From NCBI RefSeq assembly GCF_024166365.1, contig NC_064821.1, positions 48,697,093 through 48,761,092 on the forward strand: a stretch of DNA of 64,000 nt, in the 5' to 3' direction. Shown here one piece after another: positions 44,155 through 53,482 of the stretch (its first letter is position 1; each line of letters opens with the position of its first letter). Under the pieces are notes generated by a model. That model ran no database searches. It was not told the origin of the DNA and worked only from the letters and a program-made list of their open reading frames with translations. The translations under genes and the position numbers were made by a program. The DNA comes from Elephas maximus indicus (Eukaryota; Chordata; Mammalia; Proboscidea; Elephantidae).

Positions 44155-44272
44155 AGTTGTTGTTAAGTGCTGTCAAGTCATTTTTGACTCATAGTGATCC
44201 CATGTGACAGAGTAGGACTGCTCCATAGGGTTTTCTAGGCTGTAATCTTCTGCTTGCAGCACCGGGGCTCTT
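44155..44272 (-). repeat. AfroSINE, long type, antisense, internally deleted
   Basis: Tail complement TGTTGTTAAGTGCTGTCAAG and GGTTTTCTAGGCTGTAATCT, then a jump to a diverged head GCACCGGGGCTCTTAACC. Confidence 0.85.
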
Positions 44273-44734
44273 AACCAATATTTATCAGTGCACCATGTGC
44301 CAGTTCCAACCCTGCGTATACATTAACTCACCGTCCTCACAACCACCCACAAGGGTGGTACTGGAGCAATTCCTGTTTTATTCGTGAGGTGGAGACCCCT
44401 TGCCCAAGATGGCACCATCAATGGGTGGCAGAGCCAGGCTGTGCACTGGGCAGCCTGCTCTGGGGTCCACACTCAGATCACAGCTCCGGGCTGCCTTTCA
44501 GGAAGCTAGTCAGTCTCCAGGACATTTTTATTCATCCACTAAAAGCTGTCTCTGCATTTTCACTGCTCCTTCCTTTGCTCCTGCCCTGTGACTTCCCACA
44601 ACTGCGGCGGAGGCTGCTCGTTGGTCCCACTACCGCCACCCCCTCCATCAGTTCACCCTGCAGGTGCCAGCAGCTTCATCTTCCTGCAGCACCTCTCATG
44701 GCTCCACTTCCCTGCTGGAAAGAGCGTTCTTTTT

Positions 44735-45835
44735 TTAACAACCACATTGAGATATAATTCACATACCATATAACTCACCTAAAGTGCACAACCTGGTGGG
44801 TTTTAGTATCTCCACAGAGCTGTGCGTCCATCCCACAACCACTTTTAGAAAATTTTCATCACCCCACAAAGAAGCCCAGCAGCAAATGGTTAATGTGCTT
44901 GACGGCCATCACTGTAGCCATCACCCACCCCTCATCTTAGTCATCTTGTGCCGCTGTAACACAAGTGGATGGCTTTAACAGAGAGAAATTTATTCTCTCA
45001 CAGTCTAGGAGGCTAGAAGTCTGAATTCAGGGCGCCAACTGTAGGGGAAGGCTCTCTCTCTCTCTGTCGGTCCTGGGGTCCTTGTCACCAATCTTCCCCT
45101 GGTCTAGGAGCTTCTCAGAGCAGGGACCCTGGGTCCAAAGGATACACTAAGCTCCCAGTGCTGCTTTCTTGGTGGTAGGAAGTTCCCATGTCTCTCTGCT
45201 TGCTTCTCTTTCTTACATCCCAAAAGAGATTGACTTAAAACACAACCTAATTTTGTAGATTGACTCCTGCATCATTAACATAACTGTCACTAATCCCACC
45301 TCATTGACATCATAGAGGTACGATTTACAACACACAGGAAAATCACATCAGATGACAAAATGGTGGACCATCACAATACTGGGAATTGTGGACCAGCCAA
45401 GTAGACATTCGTTTTTGGGGGATGCAGTTCAATCCATAACACCCCTCAATCCTCATCACCATCACCCTCCAGCCCCTTGCAACCACTAATCTACTTTCTA
45501 TATTTATGGATTTACCTATTCTGAACATTTCATATAAATGCAATCATACTGTTTGTGGCCCCTCTTTCATTCAGCGTTTTTTTAAGGTTCACCTATATAA
45601 TAACATGTATCCATACTTCATTCCTTTTTATTGTCAAAGAATATTCTATCATGTGGATTTTATTTTTCAGTTGATCTGGTGATGGACATTTGAGTTGTCT
45701 GCATTTTTGGTTCTTAGGAATAGTGGTGCTGTGAACATTTGTGTACAAGTATTTGTGTGGACATATGTTTTCTTTGTCTAAAGTGTATACCTGAGAGTGG
45801 AGTTACTGGGCCATATGGGAACTCTGTTTACCTGG
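44735..45835 (-). mobile_element. Old L1 (L1M-type), antisense, split by an LTR
   Basis: TTGAGATATAATTCACATACC and TTTCATCACCCCACAAAGAA before the LTR, then CAACCACTAATCTACTTTCT, AATGCAATCATACTGTTTG and GAGAGTGGAGTTACTGGGCC after it. This is the complement of an L1M 3' region. Confidence 0.75.
44933..45442 (-). repeat. Solo LTR (MaLR/ERVL-like), antisense, copy B
   Basis: Same LTR as at 30088: AGTGGATGGCTTTAACAGAG, CACAGTCTAGGAGGCTAGAA, and GGGGGATGCAGTTCAATCC at the right. It interrupts old L1 sequence. Confidence 0.88.
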
Positions 45836-45876
45836 CTGAGGCTAAGAACTTTTAACTCATTCTAGCTCTCAAGACT

Positions 45877-46549
45877 TGTTATGGATTGAATTGTGTCCCC
45901 CAAAAAATGTGTGTCGACTTGGCTAGGCCATGATTCCCAGTATTGTGTAGTTGTCCTCCATTTTGTAATCTGATATATTTATCCTGTGTGTTTTAAATCC
46001 TAACCTCTAGCATAGTGGTTAAGTGCTACGGCTGCTAACCAAAGGGTCGGCAGTTTGAATCCACCAGGCGCTCCTTGGAAACTCTGTGGAGCAGTTCTAC
46101 TCTGTCCTATAGGGTCGCTATGAGTCGGGATCGACTCAGCGGCACTGGGATTTTTTGGGTTATGATGTTAATGAGGCAGGATTAGAGGCAGTTATGTTAA
46201 TGAGGCAGGACACAATCTATAGGCTTAGGTTGTATCTTGAGTCAATCTCTTCTGAGACACAGAAGAGAGAACCAAGCAGAAAAAAGAGGGACCTCACACC
46301 ACCAAGAAAGAAGAGCCAGGAAGGGAGTGTGCCCCTTGAATCTGAGGTCCCTGCGCTGAGAAGCTTCTAGACCAGGGGAAGATTGATGACAAGGACTTTC
46401 CTCCAGAGCCGACAGAGAGAGAAAGGCTTCCCCTGGAGCTGGCACCCTAAATTCAACCTTCTAGCCTCCTAGACTGTAAGAGAGTAAACTTCTCCTTGTT
46501 AAAGCCGTCCACTTGTGGTATTTCTGTTATAGCAGCACTAGTTAACGAG
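45877..46549 (+). repeat. Solo LTR (MaLR/ERVL-like), sense, copy D, with a SINE inside
   Basis: Starts TGTTATGGATTGAATTGTGT, carries AACTTCTCCTTGTTAAAGCC and ends TAGCAGCACTAGTTAACGAG. The repeated GATGTTAATGAGGCAGGA/TATGTTAATGAGGCAGGA inside is a feature of this LTR. The open frame 46155-46370 is LTR sequence. Confidence 0.88.
46010..46160 (+). repeat. AfroSINE, short type, in an LTR
   Basis: AGCATAGTGGTTAAGTGCTA to GGGATCGACTCAGCGGCAC; the extreme 5' bases are missing. It interrupts the LTR between AACCTCTA and GATGTTAATG. Confidence 0.9.
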
Positions 46550-47105
46550 GCCCTTTCCATCTATTTTGGATTTCTGCTGTTCTGAGTCACAGACTGGCTA
46601 CTTCTGCCAGGCCTGGCTTCCCACTGCCATCTGAACTGCATGCGTCGTATGTTTCTGCCCTCTGACTCACGCTATTCACCTGGCTAGCACATGGCCCAGG
46701 CACAAACTCAGCTCCTACATATACTTCTTTGAGACACACGATGTTTTTTAAAATCTGAATAATTTGTGCACATTTAAAAATCATGAGACTACACTTAGTA
46801 CTCCACATCTCTACCTTCTGAAAAGGAAGATTTGATCACATTGAGCCCACATTCCTATAAGGTGCCACCAGACTGCACCTGAGGGATTTACCTGTCCCCC
46901 GAGGTGGCACTTACCCCATCCTCCTCATACTTTCACTGGCTCTGGTAGGCATTGGTTCTCTGACCTTTGACCTAGACTCATCCCAAGGTCTAGGTCAAAG
47001 TCAGCTCAGCTTGCCTTTGACCACGCTGCTACGCTTCTGAAAGCCGCCAGTGTTCCTGCCCTCAGCTGCTACCAAGTTTAAAGTTCTGATGTACAGTTGT
47101 TGAAA
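46550..47105. other. Intron 3, no feature recognised
   Basis: No recognisable repeat. GACCTTTGACCTAGAC and its near-complement GGTCTAGGTCAAAGTC at 46961-47003 form a short inverted repeat. Confidence 0.45.
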
Positions 47106-47111
47106 TAGGAG

Positions 47112-47312
47112 TAAACCAGTTGTCGAGTTGACTCAAACTCATGGTGACCCCATGTGTGTCCAAGTACAAGTGTGCTCCACAGGGTTTTCAATGGCTAATT
47201 TTTCAGAAGTAGATTACCAAGCCTTTCTTCCAAGGTGCCTCTGGGTGGACCCAAACCTCCAACCTTTCAGTTAGCAGTCCGGCACGTTAACCATCTGCCC
47301 AGGGACTCTTAA
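47112..47312 (-). repeat. AfroSINE, long type, antisense
   Basis: Tail complement AGTTGTCGAGTTGACTCAAA and head complement CCATCTGCCCAGGGACTC. Confidence 0.88.
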
Positions 47313-47321
47313 ATGGGAATG

Positions 47322-47590
47322 TTGTTATTTGCCATCAAGTTGGCTCTGACTCACAGTGACTTTATGTATAACAGAACTAAACGTAGTCCGGTCCTGTGCC
47401 ATCTTCACCATCTTTAATATGCTTGGGCCCATTATTGTGGCTATTGTATCAGCCCATCTCATTGATGGTTTCCCTTATTTTTGCTGGCTCTGAATTTTCT
47501 CAAACATGATGTCCTTTTCTAGGGACTGGTCTTTCCTGATGATGTGTCTAAAGAAAGCAAGATGAAGTTTCTAATAGGGAGATATTCGGC
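47322..47590 (-). mobile_element. RTE LINE, 3'-end fragment, antisense
   Basis: TTGTTATTTGCCATCAAGTT (tail complement), CCATCTTCACCATCTTTAAT, CCATCTCATTGATGGTTTCC and GATGTCCTTTTCTAGGGACT. It is the same antisense layout as 63260-63450 and corresponds to the sense end at 54960-55210. Confidence 0.8.
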
Positions 47591-47613
47591 CATGGTGTAA
47601 GCCATGGTGTAGC

Positions 47614-47700
47614 CTTCCTGGGTTCTAATCTTATTTTTACCAACTTCCTGGGTTCTAATCTTATTTTTACCAACTTCCTGGGTTCTAATCTTATTTTTAC
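47614..47700. repeat. 30-bp unit tandem triplication
   Basis: A 30-bp unit (CTTCCTGGGTTCTAATCTTA plus TTTTTACCAA) is repeated from 47614, 47644 and 47674 without mismatch; the last copy runs into MIR-like sequence. A smaller direct repeat GCCATGGTGTA occurs twice just upstream (47590-47612). Confidence 0.95.
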
Positions 47701-47830
47701 CCCTTTATCAGCTGTGTGACCTTGGGCAATTTACCTGACCTCTCTGAATGGGAGTAATAGTAGGACCTCCTTATCTGTCATTATTTTGAGGAGTAAATAA
47801 GCTAATATGCATGTATTGCTCTCACTGCCA
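47674..47830 (+). repeat. MIR SINE
   Basis: ATCAGCTGTGTGACCTTGGGC and ATTTACCTGACCTCTCTGAA are classic MIR core phrases. Confidence 0.8.
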
Positions 47831-48303
47831 TTATTATCTTTTCTTGATGTCTTCTCAACAATATTATAAGAACATTGAAGGTGAGAACCCAGTGTGGTAG
47901 GGGACCTTGGCCATGGTTTTCTCACTGGGAGCACTTGTGGTATTTTGGGCGACCCGGTTGAGCTGAACTGTCCCGTGCATTTCAGGGCTTAGATCCCTGG
48001 CCAGAGCTGCCCCCTCAAGCTCCATTTGAGAACAAAGCAGTCCTACTTCTGTCATTGAGGCCGAGGGTGTCTTCCTTTAAGAGGCCCCTTGCTTCCAACA
48101 CTGGTACTACTACTGGGGATGGAGTAGTGGACTGAATACAGGGCAGGCTGTCCCTTCTATCACAGCTGGTCCTGCTTGCTGTCCAGCAGCCTAAGCAAGC
48201 TCTGCAGCCCCAGTGGAGAGGGGGAGGGGGTGGGTGGCTCAGGACAGGTGTCGAGGACCAAGGGGCCACTTGAAAGGAGCCATAATGGGCTGAGCAGGTC
48301 TGA

Positions 48304-48316
48304 CCTAGGACCCATT
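48304..48316. repeat. Target-site duplication, left copy, of the L1 at 48317-51260
   Basis: CCTAGGACCCATT here matches 51261-51273 exactly. Confidence 0.93.
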
Positions 48317-48349
48317 CATGTCTTTAAGTCTAAGGTGTATCTCTTGTAG

Positions 48350-48440
48350 GCAGCATATAGACGGATCATGTTTTTTTTAATCCATTCTGCCACTCTCTCT
48401 CTCTTTATTGGTGCATTTAGTCCATTTAGATTCAGCATAA
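48350..48440 (-). pseudogene. L1 ORF2 endonuclease N-terminal remnant
   Basis: Two frames encode NAPIKRERVAEWIKK and DPSICCLQEIHLRLKD, adjacent parts of the ORF2 endonuclease. A shift lies in the A-run (complement of 48371-48378). Everything downstream of this point is absent. Confidence 0.8.
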
Positions 48441-48892
48441 TTATGGATAGGTATGAGTTTAGTGCTGTCATTTTGATGTCTTTTTTTTGTGTTGTTGACA
48501 GTTTCTTTTTTCCACTTAATTTTTTTTTTTTGCTGACTAGTTTATATATTGTCTTTTCCTCATATTTGTTGTTATTGATTTTATTTTTGCTGAGTCTTTA
48601 TGTTTTTATTGTATTTTATTTTGATGTGTAGTATAGTTAGTCTCCTTTGTGGTTACCTTAATATTTACCCCTATTTTTCTAAGTTTAAACGTAATTTGTA
48701 TTTCTTTATATCACCTTGACTTCCTCTCCATATGAAAGATCTGTGACTACATTTTTTAGTTCCTCTTTATTGTTTTAATGTCATATTTTACATAATGACA
48801 TCGCTGTTTCCCTGTTTTGAGTGCTTTTTTATCTTGATTTGTTTTTGTGATTTTCCTATCTGGATTGATATCTGGTTGCTCTGTCCTGTGTT

Positions 48893-49198
48893 CTACTGTT
48901 GGGTTGATATCTGATATTGATTTTCTAACCAGAAAACTCCCTTTAGTATTTCTTGTAGTTTTGGTTTGGTTTTTACAAATTCCCTAAACTTCCGTTTATC
49001 TGGAAATGTCCTAATTTCACCTTCATATTTGAGAGACAGCTTTGCTGGATATATGATTCTTGGCTGACAATTTTTTTCCTTCAAGGCTTTATATATGTCA
49101 TCCCATTGCCTTCTTGCCTGCATGGTTTCTGCCAAGTAGTCCAAGCTTATTCTTATTGACTCTCCTTTGTAGGTGACTATTGGTTTATCCCTGGCCAC
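48893..49198 (-). pseudogene. L1 ORF1p C-terminal domain remnant
   Basis: It reads SIRISLDYLAETMQARRQW, PRIIYPAKLSLKYEGEIRTF and PDKRKFREFVKTKPKLQEIL, the RNA-binding C-terminal domain of ORF1p, and ends at a stop. The frame is broken from the coiled-coil part upstream. Confidence 0.9.
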
Positions 49199-49575
49199 TC
49201 TTAAAATGCTCTCTTTATCTTTGGTTTTGGCAAGTTTGATTATAATATGTCTTGGTGACTTTCTTTTGAGATCTGCTTTATGTGGAGTTTGATGAGCATC
49301 TTAGATAGATATCTTCTCATCTTTCACGATATCAGGGAAGTTTTCTGCCAACAAATCTTGAACAGTTCTCTCTGTATTTTCTATTATCCCTCCCTGTTCT
49401 GGTACTGCAATCACTCGTAGGTTATTTCTCTCTTGATAGAGTCCCACATGATTCTTGGGGTTTCTTCGTTTAAAAAAAAAAATTCTTTTATCTGATTTTT
49501 CTTTGAATATATCGGTGCCTAGTGTTTTATCTTTATCTCACTAATTCTGCCTTCCGTTTCCTCAATTCTCTTCCT

Positions 49576-49936
49576 CTAACTTTCTATTGAGTTGTCTAAT
49601 TCTATAATTTTATTGTTAATCATCTGAATTTCTGATTGCTGTCTCTCTACAGATTCTTGCAGCCTATTACATTTTTTATTATGTTCTTGGATAACCTTTT
49701 TAATTTCTTCAGCTGCTCTATCTGTGTGTTCCTTGGCTTGTTCTGTGTTTTGCCTGATCTCCTTCTTGATCGCTTGAAGAGTTCTGTATATTAATCTTTT
49801 GTATTCCACATCTGGCAATTCCAGGAATATAATCTTCATCTGGAAGATTCCTTGATTCTTTGTTTTGAGAGCTTGTTGAAATGATCATGGTCTGCTGTTT
49901 TATGCGATTTAATATTGACTGTTGTCTCCAAGCCAT
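49576..49936 (-). pseudogene. L1 ORF1p N-terminal and coiled-coil remnant
   Basis: Overlapping minus-strand frames (49718-49936 and 49576-49839) encode a charged, heptad-rich segment (AAEEIKKVIQEHNKKCNRLQ, IQMINNKIIELDNSIES) expected of the ORF1 trimerising coiled coil. A frameshift separates them. Confidence 0.8.
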
Positions 49937-51260
49937 CTATAAGTTATTGTATTGATTTATTTTATGTTTGCTTACTGTGTCCTAGCTTCTTGCTTTGTTT
50001 TGTTTTGATATGCCCAAATAGGCTACTTGAGTGAGCTAGCTTGGTTATTTTCACCTTCGAAGCTCTAACATCCTGTCACCAGATGGCTAGAGCTATTACC
50101 AGGTATATGAGCCTAGGAGTCCATTCACTTTTCTTGTATGGATTCAGCTCAGGTGTCCAGGTAGTCAGTAACCAAGTGTGTGGTCCAGGCTCTGTCCTAC
50201 AGTCTTAGAGGGGCAGGGGTGATTGGTGTAAGCACAGGCATCTGGTTACAGCAGGGAGTCATGCTCTGAACAAGGCAGGGGGCTGACAACTGTCCCCCAA
50301 GTGTCTGTGAGGAAAGTGCATCCCTGTTCCCTAGAGCACACGGGTGGGTGGGTTCTGCAGCTGGTTCATGGACACCCAATGCTTTTTGGTTGTAAGGACT
50401 GGGAGGCATCACTTATCCTTGGACCCTTGTTGCGGGTGGCTACGTGACATGGGTGGAACCACCAGTCCTCAGGCCTCTGATGTGGGTAGGTGAGGACCCT
50501 GTTTAGTAGGCAAAGCGGTGTCGAACATCAGAAACCCACCTCTCCACCACACAGCTGAAACAGTTGAAGTCAGTCAGCACTAGAGCATATACACACTGTT
50601 GCAGCCTGCCAACAGGGGCCTAATCTCCTGAGATGGGCCCACACAGGTCCATGCAGGGGTGAAAGGTATTCAAAGCCCACGGACCATTTGTGCCTGGACA
50701 GGAGCCACTTCTGTCCTGAACTCTCCAGCTTGGTGGAGTTGGAAGATTATTTTTTCCCCCAGTTGTGAATTTATTCCTTCTCCAAGGCCAGGAGGATGGC
50801 TCAGGATGCACAGCAGAACCTATCTCAGGTGCAGGGAAATTGACAGCTACTGAAGCCAGCTTGGGGGCTAGGGGCACAGTAAAATAAATGCAAGTACTTA
50901 GCTTTTGCCGAGAGCGCTGTTCTTCTCTGATTCTGGAGGTGTGAGTAGGCTGTGCGGCTCACTGTCTCTCCCTGAGGAAACCACATCCCAAACACTACCA
51001 CCAGCCCTGCCATAGTTGCACCAGGGGATTGTGCCTGAGGGGCGCTTGTTCTTGCCGAGTCAGGTCCGGCAATTCTCACTGCTTCTGAACTGTCTCTCCC
51101 TCCCCCTGCTGCTCAGTCCGATTTTGTAACTTTGCCTTTGATGTTCAGGGCCCCTAGCTTGTCATATATATAATCATTCCACTTGTTTTTTCGGGTCTTT
51201 GTTTGTAAGAGGGATCACCGGAAGCGTCTGACTACTCTGCCGTCTTGGCCCCACCTCACC

Positions 51261-51273
51261 CCTAGGACCCATT
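51261..51273. repeat. Target-site duplication, right copy, of the L1 at 48317-51260
   Basis: CCTAGGACCCATT, identical to 48304-48316, directly abuts the L1 5' end. Confidence 0.93.
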
Positions 51274-51409
51274 TGGGTTTGCTTGTTCAAATTAAATATT
51301 GACTAGAGACAAGATGAAAAAGAATGTTTGCAAAATGTATGTAAGATATATAGAACTATGACATAACAAACACCAGTGTACCCACCTATCAAATCAGTTT
51401 TTTAAAATT

Positions 51410-51830
51410 TTTGTTTTGTTAAGAATATACATAACAACCCCCCCCCCCCCACAAAAAAGTAGTGCCGTCAAGTCAATTCCTCCTTAGCAACCCTGTAGGA
51501 CAGAGTAGAACTGCCTCGTAAGGTTTCCAAGGAGCGCCTGGTGGATTCGAACTGCCAACCTTCTGGTTAGCAACTATAGCGCTTAACCACTATGCCACCA
51601 GAGTTTCCATACACAGCAAAGCATACATCAATTCAACAGTTTCGATGTGTACAATTCAGTGACATTGATTATATTCTTTGAGTTATGCAACCATTCTCAC
51701 CCTCCTTTTCTGAGTTGTTCCTCCCCTATTAACGTAAACTCACTGCCCCCGAGGTTCCTACCTAATCCTTCCAGTTGCTGTTCTCACTTTGATCCTGTGT
51801 AGGTAGTTCTTAAAAGAGCATAATGCTCAA
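51410..51830 (-). mobile_element. Old L1 (L1M-type) fragment, antisense, with a SINE inside
   Basis: TACACAGCAAAGCATACATC, GTGTACAATTCAGTGACATT and TGCAACCATTCTCACCCTCC are L1M complement phrases. The sequence to about 51900 (GTTCTTAAAAGAGCATAATG) may belong to the same element. Confidence 0.65.
51436..51608 (-). repeat. AfroSINE, short type, antisense
   Basis: A C-run (51436-51449) precedes the tail complement GTGCCGTCAAGTCAATTCC. The head complement is ACCACTATGCCACCAGAG. Confidence 0.9.
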
Positions 51831-52150
51831 GGCAGACATTCTTTACTAGTTAAGCTAAACTATTGTTTGGTTTTAAGAGGACTTCAGGGGATTTTTTTTT
51901 TTTTAAGAACTTTATCATCCCCTGTGCACCGCCCCCCCCCATCTCCTTTCCTTCACTATTCCAAATTTGGGGAAGATTTTTCCCTTCCTTCTCTTTATTG
52001 TTTCGATGTATGTTTGGTTCCCTAAATAACATATTGTTCAATTTTGAATAGGAGTCATACTCCATCTAAGTAAGCGTGACTCTTTTTGTCTCTTTATCTT
52101 GTGTTCTGGACAATTTCTTTGCATCTGCCTTCTATTAACTGATTCTTTCC

Positions 52151-52356
52151 AACTGCCCTGGTTGCACAATGGTCAAGTGCTTGGCTGCTAACTGAAAGGT
52201 TGGTGATTCAAACCCACGCAGCAACTTCTCAAGAGAAAGACCTGGCGATCTGCTCCCATAAAGACTACAGCCTGGAAAACCCTAGCGGACAGTTTTTCTC
52301 TGTCACATTGGGTTGCTATGAGTAGGAATCAACTTGATGGCACCCAATAACAACAC
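52151..52356 (+). repeat. AfroSINE, long type
   Basis: ACTGCCCTGGTTGCACAATG to ATCAACTTGATGGCACCC with AATAACAAC. Confidence 0.9.
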
Positions 52357-52464
52357 TGAATTTCTAATTTCCAACCGTATTTTTCATTTCTTGAAATTCT
52401 GTTAGTTTCTGTGACTTTGTACCCTAATTTCAAAATTAATTTTGATTTTATCAAAGTAACTCTC

Positions 52465-52981
52465 TTAGTTATCTACTGCTGCTATGACAGAAATACCACA
52501 AGTGGATGGCTTTAACAAAGGGAAGTTTATTCTCTCGTAGTCTAGGCAGATAAAGTCCAAATTCAGGGTGCCAGCTCCGGAAGAAGGCTTTCTCTCTCTG
52601 TCAGCTCTGGGGAAAGGTCCTTGTCATTAATCTTCCCTGGTCAAGGAGCTTCTCAGCACAGGGACCCCAGGTCCAAAGGACACGCTATTCTCCTGGCTCT
52701 TGCTTCTTGGTGGTATGAGGTCCCCATGTCTCTCTGCTTGCTTCTCTCTTTTACATCTCAAAAGAGTTTGGTTTAAGACACAATCTAATCTCGTAAATTG
52801 AATCCTGCCTCATTGCCGTAACTGCCGGTAATCTCATCTCATTAACATCATGAAAGTAGGATTTACAACACGTGGGAAAATCACATCAGATCACAAAATG
52901 GTTGACAATCACACAGTCTGAGAACCATGGCCTAGCCAAGTTGACACATATTTTGGGGGGACACAATTCAATCTATGACAA
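52465..52981 (-). repeat. Solo LTR (MaLR/ERVL-like), antisense, copy C
   Basis: CTTAGTTATCTACTGCTGCT, AGTGGATGGCTTTAACAAAG, ATTCAGGGTGCCAGCTCCGG and GGGGGGACACAATTCAATC. It ends TATGACA, the complement of the LTR's TGTCATA start. Confidence 0.88.
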
Positions 52982-53482
52982 TAACCGTGCCTCTTTCCCA
53001 TGATATGGCGTCTTTTAGGTTCACCCTCGATGGCTGCATGTATGCGTGTTCCCTGCTGTGTAGCACTTCACCGAGTGAATGTAGCTCTGCCTTAGGTGCG
53101 AGGGATGCAGCAGGGAGCACAGAGGCAGTGCCTGCTCTGGTGGAGCTCAAAGGGTAGCAGGGAAGAGAGACAAAAGTTACAGCCAGCTGGCCTGGGAGAA
53201 GACAGGGCACTCCAGAAGGCTGGGCCAAGAGTCGGTAAAATCTCTTAGATGCTGACACCTGAGGAGTAAGTAGGAGTTAGCTGGTGAAAGACCAATCCCA
53301 GGTAATGAATAATTTTGCCATAGCTTTCGGTAAATGATTGTTCTTCATGTTACAACATCAGGCCTTCTCTGTCTGTTGTTGCTGTTGGGTGTCATCAAGT
53401 CGATTCTGATTAATAGTGACCCTATGTGATAGAGTAGAGCTACCCTATAGGGTTTCCTAGGTTGTAATTTTTATGGGTGCAA

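Larger units (their letters stand above)
48317..51260 (-). mobile_element. L1 with intact 5' end but truncated 3' end, no poly(A)
   Basis: Read on the minus strand it begins GGTGAGGTGGGGCCAAGACG (the usual start of an L1 5' UTR), continues through a ~1.3-kb 5' UTR (51260 to about 49940) and a broken ORF1 (about 49936-48893), and enters the start of ORF2. It stops after the endonuclease segment DPSICCLQEIHLRLKD with ...CTTAAAGACATG at 48317. A perfect 13-bp duplication flanks it. There is no ORF2 RT domain, 3' UTR or A-tail at the 3' end. Confidence 0.9.
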
